From contig JAJRTP010000223.1 in assembly GCA_024278255.1 (NCBI GenBank), positions 1-11,032 on the forward strand: a DNA stretch of 11,032 nt, read 5' to 3'. Positions 1-6,666 of this stretch are shown here, piece after piece. The notes beneath the pieces were generated by a model. It made no database searches and was not told the DNA's origin. It saw nothing but the letters and a program-made list of their open reading frames with translations. Made by a program: the position numbers and the translations under genes. Each line of letters opens with the position of its first letter. Position 1 is the first letter of the stretch. The stretch is from Chloroflexota bacterium (GTDB lineage Bacteria; Chloroflexota; Anaerolineae; Promineifilales; Promineifilaceae).

Positions 1-518
1 CGGCGATGGTTTTTATGATTTCATCTCTGGCCATCACCCCGTTGGGCATTTTGTTTGGCTGGAAGCAGCTTTACCCGCTGCGCCGTATTTTTGGCTTGTA
101 CGCTTTTATGTATGTAGCCCTGCATTTAACCACTTTCCTCTGGCTGGATTATGGCTTGAATCTGCAATTTATTCTGGATGGCATACTGGAACAGAATTTT
201 GTTCTGGTAGGTTTTACTGCTTTCTTGCTGCTGATTCCTCTGGCGGTTACCTCTAATCGCTGGTCGCAAAAGAAACTGGGCAAGAAATGGTCTACGCTGC
301 ATAAACTGGTCTTCCTTATTATAGCGCTGGCCCTGATTCATTTTTGGTGGCTGGTGAAGAATGTGTATTACATGCCGTTTTTTTACACGGCCGTTGTCCT
401 CCTCCTCCTCACCCTGCGCTGGACGCCTGTCAAACAAAAAGTGCTGTACTGGCAGCGTAACAGGCGTAATCGGCGCAAGCAGAGCAAAAGAATACTCTCT
501 CAGACTGAGGAACTTTAG
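1..518 (+). CDS. msrQ: MsrQ-like haem-binding membrane subunit (5' end outside window)
   Basis: Ferric-reductase-like membrane protein of the MsrQ (YedZ) family. In characterised bacteria MsrQ is the inner-membrane b-type haem protein that passes electrons to the molybdoenzyme MsrP for repair of methionine sulfoxide in envelope proteins. Numbering from the first in-window Met (base 6), conserved histidines appear at about H40 (ALHLTTF), H99 (LGKKWSTLHKLVF) and H112 (LIHFWWLVK). These match the haem-ligand positions I recall for E. coli MsrQ, and LGKKW plus IHxxWxVK are the family's most recognisable stretches. About four hydrophobic segments are visible, followed by a basic tail (RNRRNRRKQSKR). 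The visible 170 residues are roughly 40 fewer than usual. The frame is open to the window edge with no ribosome binding site before base 6, so the true start lies upstream. An msrP gene would be expected there, but it cannot be seen. Confidence 0.85.
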   Translation, partial: AMVFMISSLAITPLGILFGWKQLYPLRRIFGLYAFMYVALHLTTFLWLDYGLNLQFILDGILEQNFVLVGFTAFLLLIPLAVTSNRWSQKKLGKKWSTLHKLVFLIIALALIHFWWLVKNVYYMPFFYTAVVLLLLTLRWTPVKQKVLYWQRNRRNRRKQSKRILSQTEEL

Positions 519-549
519 CCTCTTCCATACGTATAGAGCATTGAGAAGT

Positions 550-603
550 ACGGCCGTATCGTGGGCAATCCATCTCCTGACACGCTGACGATACGGCCGT
601 TTT
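550..603 (+). terminator. Stem-loop after msrQ, probable terminator built from two ACGGCCGT octamers
   Basis: A perfect 13-base inverted repeat pairs ACGGCCGTATCGT (550-562) with ACGATACGGCCGT (588-600) around a 25-base loop. It is followed by a short T run (600-603) and further T-rich sequence. It starts 31 bases after the msrQ stop, so it probably ends that transcript. The long loop and short T run make this only moderately convincing as a Rho-independent terminator. Both arms contain the window-wide repeated octamer ACGGCCGT. Confidence 0.5.
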
Positions 604-820
604 CGTTTGTTTACGGCCGTGAACGGTGCCGGTTACGCCCGTTTGCCCAAACACCCAATTCCCGGTAAACTTTACACCGCAGAGGATTCTTTAGAGGAGA
701 TGAGTATGCGGTTGCTGCCTGCGGCAAGAGTTACACACCACAACCCTCAAAACCTACGCCCCAATCGGCTGCCTCCCGTCGTTTTCGGGCAACCCCCATG
801 ACCCCCATAATGCTCAATTT

Positions 821-849
821 TTGCCTGCCTCTCAGGTTTATGCTACTAT
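821..849 (+). promoter_or_regulatory. Candidate extended -10 promoter for the ABC operon
   Basis: TTGCCT (821-826) is followed after 17 bases by TACTAT (844-849). A TG dinucleotide sits one base upstream of the -10 box (841-842), which gives an extended -10 arrangement. A transcript would start near 856 and leave a leader of about 90 bases before the ATG at 945. This is a consensus-based guess. A second, poorer candidate is TTGTTT (867-872) with TAAAAT (889-894), spacing 16. Confidence 0.35.
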
Positions 850-871
850 TTTCACTTGGGAGTCCATTGTT

Positions 872-898
872 TGACATTCCCCTGTCACTAAAATGACG
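872..898. promoter_or_regulatory. Operator-like element: three TGACA/TGTCA half-sites 11 bases apart
   Basis: TGACA (872-876), TGTCA (883-887) and TGACG (894-898) alternate in orientation with starts exactly 11 bases apart, about one helical turn. The first two form a perfect dyad TGACA-N6-TGTCA. The third repeats the geometry with one mismatch. It lies just downstream of the candidate promoter, so a bound protein could block transcription of the importer operon. No regulator gene is adjacent, and the role is inferred from geometry only. Confidence 0.3.
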
Positions 899-944
899 GA
901 GTGTGTACACTTAAAAGTTTAATTAACTTAATAAATAAAATATT

Positions 945-1967
945 ATGTCAAATACGATACTTGAAGTTCGCGATCTGGTAACTCGATTCTACACCGAAGA
1001 GGGAATCGTTTATGCTGTCAATGGCATCTCTTATAACCTGGATGAAGGCGAATCCATGGCCATTGTTGGGGAAAGCGGGTCTGGCAAATCGGTTAGCGTC
1101 TTGTCGCTCATGAAATTGATCCCCATTCCGCCCGGTAAAATCGTACAAGGCGAAGTCATTCTAAACGGCCGTGACCTGCTTCAACTCAGCAACGAAGAAC
1201 TTTACAACGTCCGGGGCAACGAGATCGCCATGATCTTCCAGGACCCCATGACCTCCCTCAACCCCGTCCTGACCATCGGCCTGCAAATGACCGAAGCCAT
1301 GCAGCTTCATCTGGGCATGACCAAAGAGCAAGCCACCGCCCGCGCCGTCGAACTCCTGGAACTTGTCGGCGTCGGCAACGCTGAAGACCGCCTCAACGAC
1401 TATCCTCATCAATTCTCCGGCGGTCAAAACCAGCGCATCGGCATCGCCATGGGACTGTCCTGCAATCCCTCCGTCCTCATCGCCGACGAACCTACTACCG
1501 CCCTCGACGTCACCATTCAAGCCCAGATCATGGAATTGGTCCTCAAACTCAAAGAACAATTAGGTATGTCCATCATCTGGATTACCCATGACCTGGGCGT
1601 GGTAGCTAACTTGGTAGAAAAAGTAATCGTCATGTACAGCGGCTTCATTGTCGAGTCGGCCCCCGTCAACGAGCTGTACAAACATACCAGCCACCCCTAC
1701 ACCAAAGGCTTATTGGAATCACTGCCCCAACTTGCCGCCCAAAAAAATGAAAGATTGACCCCCATCCCCGGCAATCCGCCCGATCAAACCCAGGAACCAA
1801 GCCACTGCGCCTTTGCGCCCCGCTGCCGCTATGTCATTGATCACTGCTGGGAAGCAATTCCCCCTCTGGAATCCATAGGCCCGGATCATTTTTCAGCTTG
1901 CTGGCGCAGCCAGGAAATCCGCAGCGGCCTTACAATAGAAGCCCAAACTGAAGGAAGCGCAGCATGA
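945..1967 (+). CDS. dppD: ABC transporter ATP-binding protein, DppD/OppD type
   Basis: One of two ATPases powering a family-5 (peptide/nickel type) ABC importer. It acts on the cytoplasmic face, hydrolysing ATP. In order: Walker A GESGSGKS (residues 42-49), Q-loop IFQDPMTSLNP (Q99), signature FSGGQNQR (157-164; Asn in the position usually held by Arg or Met), Walker B VLIADEP (177-183) and switch His in WITHD (H215). The C-terminal oligo_HPY region has HPYTKGLL followed by cysteines C288, C294, C301 and C319. A [4Fe-4S] cluster has been reported at equivalent cysteines in a thermophile DppD. At 340 aa the length is normal. The ATG at 945 has no Shine-Dalgarno sequence, only AT-rich leader, but the protein begins exactly where the family does. 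The last four bases overlap the next ATPase gene. The D versus F assignment is by resemblance, and the substrate is not deducible. Confidence 0.95.
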   Translation: MSNTILEVRDLVTRFYTEEGIVYAVNGISYNLDEGESMAIVGESGSGKSVSVLSLMKLIPIPPGKIVQGEVILNGRDLLQLSNEELYNVRGNEIAMIFQDPMTSLNPVLTIGLQMTEAMQLHLGMTKEQATARAVELLELVGVGNAEDRLNDYPHQFSGGQNQRIGIAMGLSCNPSVLIADEPTTALDVTIQAQIMELVLKLKEQLGMSIIWITHDLGVVANLVEKVIVMYSGFIVESAPVNELYKHTSHPYTKGLLESLPQLAAQKNERLTPIPGNPPDQTQEPSHCAFAPRCRYVIDHCWEAIPPLESIGPDHFSACWRSQEIRSGLTIEAQTEGSAA

Positions 1968-3001
1968 GTCAGACAATAGAAAAACAAGCATTCATTGAAA
2001 CAGCCTCATCTGACGACGTGATCATCAAAATACGGGGCTTGAAAAAATACTTTCCTATTAAAAGAGGGGTATTACGTCGTAAAGTTGGCGACATTAAGGC
2101 AGTAGACGATATTTCATTTGACATAAAACGGGGCGAAACTCTGGGCCTTGTAGGCGAAAGCGGCTGTGGCAAATCAACCGCCGGACGCACTATCTTGCGT
2201 TTGCACGAACCCACTGACGGTCAGGTAGATTTTAACGGCCGTGACCTCACAGACCTCAGCAAAAGCGAAATGCGCCACGCCCGCCGCGACCTGCAAATGA
2301 TCTTCCAGGACCCCTACTCCTCCCTCAATCCCCGTATGACCGTCGGCAGCATCATCGCCGAACCCCTGGTTATCCACGGCATCGGCGATTCTAAAAGCCG
2401 TAAGAAACGGGTCAAAGATCTACTGGAACTGGTCGGCCTCAATCCCTATTACGTTACCCGTTACCCCCACGAATTTTCCGGTGGGCAGCGGCAGCGCATC
2501 GGCATTGCTCGCGCTCTGGCCACCAATCCTTCCTTCATTGTCGCTGATGAACCCATTTCCGCCCTCGACGTTTCCATTCAAGCCCAGGTCGTCAATTTGC
2601 TGGATGATTTGAAAAAAGAACTGGGCTTAACTTACCTCTTCATCGCCCACGATTTGTCCATGGTGCGCTACATCAGCGACCGCGTCGCCGTCATGTATCT
2701 GGGCAAAATTGTAGAGTTAGGCTCGCGCGATGACGTCTACGAGCATCCGCTCCATCCCTACACCCAGGCGCTCCTTTCCGCCATTCCCATGCCCGACCCG
2801 GAACTGGAAGGAAAACGACAGCGCATCATTTTGGAAGGGGACGTACCCAGCCCGGCAAATCCGCCCAAAGGCTGCCGCTTCCACCCGCGCTGCGGCTATG
2901 CTACCGATATTTGCAGCCAGGAAGACCCGGAATTTCGTAATTTAGGCACAAGCGACCAACCACACATGGTCGCCTGCCATCATGCAGATCAATTTGTTTA
3001 G
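1964..3001 (+). CDS. dppF: ABC transporter ATP-binding protein, DppF/OppF type
   Basis: Second ATPase of the same importer, expected to form a heterodimer with the preceding product. Start and stop overlap (ATGA at 1964-1967), which indicates translational coupling; a weak AAGGAAG precedes the ATG inside the upstream gene. Landmarks: Walker A GESGCGKS (residues 64-71), Q-loop IFQDPYSSLNP (Q115), textbook signature FSGGQRQRIGIARAL (171-185), Walker B FIVADEP (191-197) and switch His in IAHD (H229). The C-terminal oligo_HPY part has HPLHPYTQALL followed by C304, C310, C317 and C338, a four-cysteine set like that of the partner. Its N-terminal extension of about 20 residues before the core domain is common in DppF-type proteins. 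At 345 aa it is full length. Codon use in the middle of both ATPase genes is strongly C-ending. The codons for Asn-Gly-Arg-Asp in both genes contain the ACGGCCGT octamer at the equivalent place. Confidence 0.95.
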   Translation: MSQTIEKQAFIETASSDDVIIKIRGLKKYFPIKRGVLRRKVGDIKAVDDISFDIKRGETLGLVGESGCGKSTAGRTILRLHEPTDGQVDFNGRDLTDLSKSEMRHARRDLQMIFQDPYSSLNPRMTVGSIIAEPLVIHGIGDSKSRKKRVKDLLELVGLNPYYVTRYPHEFSGGQRQRIGIARALATNPSFIVADEPISALDVSIQAQVVNLLDDLKKELGLTYLFIAHDLSMVRYISDRVAVMYLGKIVELGSRDDVYEHPLHPYTQALLSAIPMPDPELEGKRQRIILEGDVPSPANPPKGCRFHPRCGYATDICSQEDPEFRNLGTSDQPHMVACHHADQFV

Positions 3002-3005
3002 GATA

Positions 3006-3038
3006 ATTTTCCCGGAAACTCAAAGTTTCCGGGAAAAT
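3006..3038 (+). promoter_or_regulatory. Perfect 15-bp hairpin after dppF
   Basis: ATTTTCCCGGAAACT (3006-3020) and AGTTTCCGGGAAAAT (3024-3038) pair perfectly around a 3-base CAA loop, starting five bases after the dppF stop. No T run follows on either strand, so it is not a canonical terminator. A role as an mRNA 3'-end stabiliser or processing site between the ATPase and binding-protein messages is plausible, by analogy with hairpins flanking binding-protein genes in other importer operons. Confidence 0.5.
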
Positions 3039-3116
3039 GAAAGGATAAAAGGAGGTGATGTCCCACCAGCGATTAAATAAAATCAGAAAACCCCAATTTT
3101 GTAAGTTAATTTATAT

Positions 3117-3138
3117 CTTTCTGTCTACAGAAAGGAGG
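3117..3138 (+). promoter_or_regulatory. Ribosome binding site of the binding-protein gene next to a small hairpin
   Basis: AAAGGAGGAAG (3131-3141) is the likely Shine-Dalgarno for the ATG at 3152, with a long 13-base A-rich spacer after GGAGG (3134-3138). CTTTCTGT (3117-3124) and ACAGAAAG (3127-3134) form a short inverted repeat whose right arm runs into the first G of GGAGG. The hairpin could modestly mask the site. The stem is only 7-8 bp, so an effect is uncertain. Confidence 0.4.
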
Positions 3139-3151
3139 AAGAAAAAAAGAA

Positions 3152-5242
3152 ATGACACACAAAAAGTTTAGTTTAATGGTCGGTATTGCTGCCCTGTTGG
3201 TTCTTGTTTTGGCAGCCTGCCAGCCGCAGACTGTAGAAGTACCTGTAGAAGTAACCCGCATCGTTACCGAAACTGTTGTTGAAGAAGGACAGCAGGTTGA
3301 AGTAACCCGCGTGGTCACGGAAACAGTTGTGGAAACCGTTGTGGAGACAGTTGAAGTTCCGGCCGAAGAAGAAGCCATGACCGGCGAATTCATCGCCCCC
3401 GACCCGGAAACTTACACTTTCCTGACCTTCGGTGACGTTGACACCCTGGACCCCAACCTGGCCTATGACACTGCCAGTGGCGCAGTCATTCTGAACGTCA
3501 TGGAACCGCTGATCTGGTACAACGGGCCTGATCCCACAACTTACGTCCCTGTACTGGCTACCGAAGTTCCTAGCCTGGATAACGGCCTGATCTCTGAAGA
3601 TGGTCTGACCTACACTTTCAACATCCGTGAAGGCGTCACCTTCCATGAAGGCGGCACGCTGGAACCGCACGACGTAGCCTACACCTTCCAGCGCGGTTTG
3701 CTGCAATCCAGCCCTGACGGCCCCCAATGGCTCCTGGTTGAACCCATCATGGGCTACAATAACTGCTATGACATCTCTGAAGGCATTGACGCCGAATGCG
3801 GTATTGCTGGCGACCGGGACGCGCTCCTAGCGAACGCCACACCGGAACAGTTGGTAGCCACCTGTGAAGCAGTTCAAGCAGCCATTGTGGCCGACGATGA
3901 CGCCGGCACCGTGACCTTCAACCTGGCTATGCCGTGGGGTCCGTTCTTGGCCACCATTGCCCAGACCTGGGGTACTGTTATGGATATGGAATGGGCTGTG
4001 GAAAATGGCGCCTGGGACGGCAGTTGCGATACCTGGCAAAATTATTATGCGGCCGTTTCTGAAAACGATGAGCTTTCCGGCATCATCAATGGTACCGGCC
4101 CCTACAAACTGGATAACTGGACACCCGGCGAAGGGTGGGTCATGGTTGCCAACGAAAATTATTGGCGTACCGATGCTGATCCCGTATGGGAAGGCGGTCC
4201 CGCCGGCCAACCGCGCATCAAGACTGTCGTTAACCGCCTGGTAGATGAATGGGGCACTCGCTTCGCCGCTTTACAGGCTGGGGATGCCGAAACCGTTTCT
4301 GTTCCCGCAGGGAACCGTCCCCAGGTTGATCAGTTCGTGGGCGAATTCTGCGACTACAAGACAGGCGAATGTACGCCCAATGAAGAGAATCCCAACGGCC
4401 CGCTGCGGAAATGGGGCGGTCTGCCCAGCGTTTCCCGCACCGACGTATTCATGACCTTTGAAGTAGCCCCCGACTCGCCTTATATTGGCAGCGGCCAACT
4501 GGACGGCAACGGGATTCCGCCGAACTTCTTCAGCGACATCAACGTGCGTAGAGCCATGAACTACTGCTTCGATTACGAAGCCTACATTGCTGACGCCCAA
4601 AACGGCGAAGGTGTACGCAACAACGGCCCCATCATCAAAGACATGCTGGGCTACAACGAAGATGGTCCCATGTATGAATTCGACCTGGCCAAGTGTGAAG
4701 AAGAACTGGCCCAGGCTTGGGACGGCCAACTGCCGGAGACTGGCTTCCGTTTCCAGATTGCCTACAATACAGGTAATGTTTCCCGTCAGACAGTCGGCGA
4801 AATCTTGCAAGCCAACTTGCGCTCCATCAACCCCGACTACAAGGTAGAAATCGTGGGCTTGCCCTGGCCGACCTTCCTGCGCTCCTTCCGAGCCTCTCAG
4901 GTTCCGATGATTGCCAGTGGTTGGTTAGAGGACATCCATGACCCGCATAACTGGGTACAGCCGTTTACCATCGGCACCTATGCCGGCCGGCAAAACTTGC
5001 CTGACGACATTAAAGCTCAGTTTACCGAGTTGGTTAATGCTGGTGTAGCCTCTGCTGACCCGGCGGAACGGGAACAGATCTACTACGAACTCCAGCAGCT
5101 GCACCACGATTTGGCTATTCAGATTACATTGTCCCAGATCGCAGGTGCGCGTTATGAGCAGCGTTGGGTACAGGATTGGTACTTCAATCCGGCACTGTTC
5201 GGTCAATATCCTTATGCTTACAGCCTGAATGCTGGCGAGTAA
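3152..5242 (+). CDS. Family-5 extracellular solute-binding lipoprotein of the ABC importer
   Basis: Receptor that would capture the substrate outside the cell and deliver it to the permeases. Signal peptide residues 1-22 (basic MTHKK, hydrophobic LMVGIAALLVLVL) end in lipobox L-A-A-C with lipidated C23. Residues 28-74 form a Val/Glu/Thr-rich linker with two near-copies of VEVTRxVTETVVE (32-44, 49-61). From about 80 onward is the SBP_bac_5 fold: DVDTLDPNLAYD, a gate-like YNGPDPTTYVPVLATEVP, GLTYTFNIREGVTFHEGG, TGPYKLDNW, INVRRAMNYCFDYEAYI, and near the C-terminus REQIYYELQQLHHDLAIQI. At 696 aa it is longer than typical 500-550 aa members, partly through the linker and inserted loops. Several Cys pairs may form disulfides. 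Peptides are the default guess for this family, but sugars, opines and metal chelates are also taken by it, so the substrate is open. C-ending codons suggest high expression. Confidence 0.93.
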   Translation: MTHKKFSLMVGIAALLVLVLAACQPQTVEVPVEVTRIVTETVVEEGQQVEVTRVVTETVVETVVETVEVPAEEEAMTGEFIAPDPETYTFLTFGDVDTLDPNLAYDTASGAVILNVMEPLIWYNGPDPTTYVPVLATEVPSLDNGLISEDGLTYTFNIREGVTFHEGGTLEPHDVAYTFQRGLLQSSPDGPQWLLVEPIMGYNNCYDISEGIDAECGIAGDRDALLANATPEQLVATCEAVQAAIVADDDAGTVTFNLAMPWGPFLATIAQTWGTVMDMEWAVENGAWDGSCDTWQNYYAAVSENDELSGIINGTGPYKLDNWTPGEGWVMVANENYWRTDADPVWEGGPAGQPRIKTVVNRLVDEWGTRFAALQAGDAETVSVPAGNRPQVDQFVGEFCDYKTGECTPNEENPNGPLRKWGGLPSVSRTDVFMTFEVAPDSPYIGSGQLDGNGIPPNFFSDINVRRAMNYCFDYEAYIADAQNGEGVRNNGPIIKDMLGYNEDGPMYEFDLAKCEEELAQAWDGQLPETGFRFQIAYNTGNVSRQTVGEILQANLRSINPDYKVEIVGLPWPTFLRSFRASQVPMIASGWLEDIHDPHNWVQPFTIGTYAGRQNLPDDIKAQFTELVNAGVASADPAEREQIYYELQQLHHDLAIQITLSQIAGARYEQRWVQDWYFNPALFGQYPYAYSLNAGE

Positions 5243-5288
5243 TCTTCCAGACAGGTATATCGTGATTCTGTTAAGCTAATTTCCCCCA

Positions 5289-5321
5289 AGAAGTTCAACT
5301 TCTCTGAGAAGTTGAACTTCT
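5289..5321 (+). promoter_or_regulatory. 14-bp hairpin with self-complementary arms downstream of the binding-protein gene
   Basis: AGAAGTTCAACTTC (5289-5302) pairs with GAAGTTGAACTTCT (5308-5321) around loop TCTGA. Each arm is itself an interrupted palindrome (GAAGTT-C-AACTTC and GAAGTT-G-AACTTC), so alternative foldings or a tandem pair of protein-binding dyads are possible. It is followed by AATAGGG rather than a T run. It is probably a stabilising or processing hairpin, or a tandem operator. Confidence 0.4.
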
Positions 5322-5341
5322 AATAGGGAACAGATCACATC

Positions 5342-5401
5342 GAGGAAGATGTTTTCGGAGACAATGGCATACCTCGTTCTCTGGAAACATCTTCCTCTTT
5401 T
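5342..5401 (+). terminator. Strong terminator-like hairpin after the binding-protein gene
   Basis: GAGGAAGATGTTT (5342-5354) pairs perfectly with AAACATCTTCCTC (5385-5397). The pairing continues inward to 5361/5378 with two G-U pairs, giving a stem of about 20 bp and a 16-base loop. TTTT (5398-5401) follows directly. This is the best terminator shape inside the operon. It would stop or thin transcription before the permease genes, giving more binding-protein message than permease message. Confidence 0.65.
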
Positions 5402-5446
5402 CCGCACTTAACAAGACAAATTTCGGCAAAAGTTCATATTGAGATA

Positions 5447-5492
5447 AATCTACTGGTGGTTCACGTATAACAAAGTAAACCCACAGTAGATT
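5447..5492. repeat. Inverted repeat upstream of the permease leader
   Basis: AATCTACTG (5447-5455) and CAGTAGATT (5484-5492) are perfect inverted copies 28 bases apart. A few more bases inside can pair with a bulge. It lies 25 bases before the possible leader ORF. It could be the stem of an attenuator or antiterminator, or an operator; there is no further evidence. Confidence 0.35.
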
Positions 5493-5517
5493 GAGCTTAA
5501 TCTTACGGAGAGCGATT

Positions 5518-5577
5518 ATGCAAATCGCCCCACAGTTACGAAATCAGAATAGCTGGCTAAAACTTAAGGTATGCTAG
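5518..5577 (+). CDS. Possible 19-codon leader peptide upstream of permease B
   Basis: An ATG at 5518 preceded by GGAG (5507-5510, 7-base spacing) opens a 19-residue frame, MQIAPQLRNQNSWLKLKVC, that stops at TAG (5575-5577). The stop overlaps the Shine-Dalgarno AGGAGG (5576-5581) of the next gene, which starts at 5587. This geometry would let ribosomes ending on the leader load onto the permease start. The peptide has no run of one amino acid as classic attenuators do. It may also be chance, since a frame this short is weak evidence. Confidence 0.3.
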   Translation: MQIAPQLRNQNSWLKLKVC

Positions 5578-5586
5578 GAGGCAACC

Positions 5587-6651
5587 ATGACAGCTTATAT
5601 CATCCGGCGCATCTTGATCCTGCCGCTTATCATATTGGGCGTAACCTTTTTGATTTTCGGTATGCTGCAAATTTTGGGGCCGGTAGAACGATCAGCCTTA
5701 TATGTTCGTGACATCCCCAAAACAGAAGCTCAGGTAGCTGCCATCATTCGCCGCTATGGCCTGGATGACCCGGTTCATATTCAATACTATCATTGGATGC
5801 TGGGGCGAGTAGACCCGGAAACCGGAAAAACTGTTGGCGGCGTATTACGGGGCGATTTAGGATTCTCTCGGACTGGCCGTCAGCCTGTTACCGATATGCT
5901 TAAACAACGTTTTCCAGCAACGTTGGAACTGGCTCTTTGGGCCATGATCCCCATTGTAGGTGGCGGCGTCTGGCTGGGGATTAAAGCCGCTTTGCACCAT
6001 AACAAACCTTTGGACCAAATTTTTCGTGTTTTAGCCACCATTGGTTGGTCTTTCCCTACCTTTGTGTTTGCCCTCCTGATGCTATTAATCTTTTATGCCA
6101 AATTGAACTGGTTTCAGCCGGGACGTTTGAGTACAGAATATATGCTCCTGGTGCAAAGCCCAGTTTTTACCCAGTATACCAGAATGATGACCGTAGACGC
6201 CTTGCTCAATCTCCGCTTTGATGTGTTTATTGACGCTTTGCGCCACATTGTTATGCCCGTGGTCACGCTGGCTGTTGTACAATGGGCACTGCTATTACGC
6301 ATTACCCGTTCCTCCATGCTGGAAGCCATGCGCCAGGACTATGTACGCACGGCCCGGGCCAAAGGCCTGCATGAAAAAACGGTGGTTAACCGCCACATCC
6401 GGCGCAACGCGCTGATCCCGGTGATCACCATTGCCGGGGCCACATTGGCCGGTCTAATGAACGGGGTGCTGGTTACAGAGATAATTTTCAACTATCCGGG
6501 ATTAGGCCAGATGGCGGCTCAGGCAGCGCTACAATTAGATGTATTAACCATGTTGGGCTTTGCCTTATTTAATGGCATCTTGTTTATTGGCGCTTTTTTG
6601 ATTATTGACATTTTGTATGTGGTTATTGATCCCCGCATTCGTTTATCGTAA
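5587..6651 (+). CDS. dppB: ABC transporter permease, DppB/OppB type
   Basis: One of the two membrane channel subunits of the importer. The start is well set by AGGAGG (5576-5581) five bases before the ATG, and the protein opens with the family's typical MTAYIIRRIL leading into a first membrane segment (about 8-30). Six hydrophobic segments are visible (roughly 8-30, 115-135, 148-172, 220-240, 277-300, 325-348). The cytoplasmic coupling loop with the EAA-type motif spans about 244-275 (MLEAMRQDYVRTARAKGL), the site that docks onto an ATPase. The region between segments 1 and 2 holds the family's RRYGLDDPVHIQYYHW and RGDLGFSRTGRQPVTDML. The C-terminus DILYVVIDPRIRLS is typical. At 354 aa it is slightly longer than the usual 310-340. 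It is followed 15 bases later by its partner permease. Codons are more T- and A-ending than in the binding-protein gene, consistent with lower expression. Confidence 0.94.
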   Translation: MTAYIIRRILILPLIILGVTFLIFGMLQILGPVERSALYVRDIPKTEAQVAAIIRRYGLDDPVHIQYYHWMLGRVDPETGKTVGGVLRGDLGFSRTGRQPVTDMLKQRFPATLELALWAMIPIVGGGVWLGIKAALHHNKPLDQIFRVLATIGWSFPTFVFALLMLLIFYAKLNWFQPGRLSTEYMLLVQSPVFTQYTRMMTVDALLNLRFDVFIDALRHIVMPVVTLAVVQWALLLRITRSSMLEAMRQDYVRTARAKGLHEKTVVNRHIRRNALIPVITIAGATLAGLMNGVLVTEIIFNYPGLGQMAAQAALQLDVLTMLGFALFNGILFIGAFLIIDILYVVIDPRIRLS

Positions 6652-6666
6652 TAAGTAGGTGATGAT

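Larger units (their letters stand above)
519..944. other. Non-coding gap between msrQ and the ABC transporter operon
   Basis: No convincing gene is present in these 426 bases. The gap holds the stem-loop at 550-603, a further ACGGCCGT copy at 613-620, a tandem pair of ACCCCCAT (792-799 and 801-808), a candidate promoter (821-849), an operator-like triple half-site (872-898), a GTGTACAC palindrome (903-910) and a very AT-rich leader up to the ATG at 945. An open frame at 607-801 exists but reads as low-complexity Pro/Arg-rich sequence without family resemblance. Confidence 0.6.
5243..5586 (+). other. Gap between binding-protein and permease genes, rich in RNA structures
   Basis: These 344 bases hold a 14-bp hairpin (5289-5321), a terminator-like hairpin with T run (5342-5401), a 9-bp inverted repeat (5447-5492) and a possible 19-codon leader ORF (5518-5577) that ends at the ribosome binding site of the permease gene. 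A TATAAC (5466-5471) could be a -10 box, but no -35 sits at the right distance. The layout suggests that the permease pair is controlled partly separately from the binding protein. Confidence 0.5.

Noticed and set aside
607..801. 64-codon open frame, with a possible internal start near 700 after AGAGGAG
   Set aside because: It reads as Pro/Arg/Asn-rich sequence with no domain, membrane or signal features and covers the promoter-side gap. The Shine-Dalgarno match alone is not enough.
871..899. TTGACA at 871 as a -35 box for the ABC operon
   Set aside because: At 16-18 bases downstream there is no acceptable -10 sequence; TAAAAT lies only 12 bases away. The hexamer is better explained as part of the TGACA/TGTCA half-site series.
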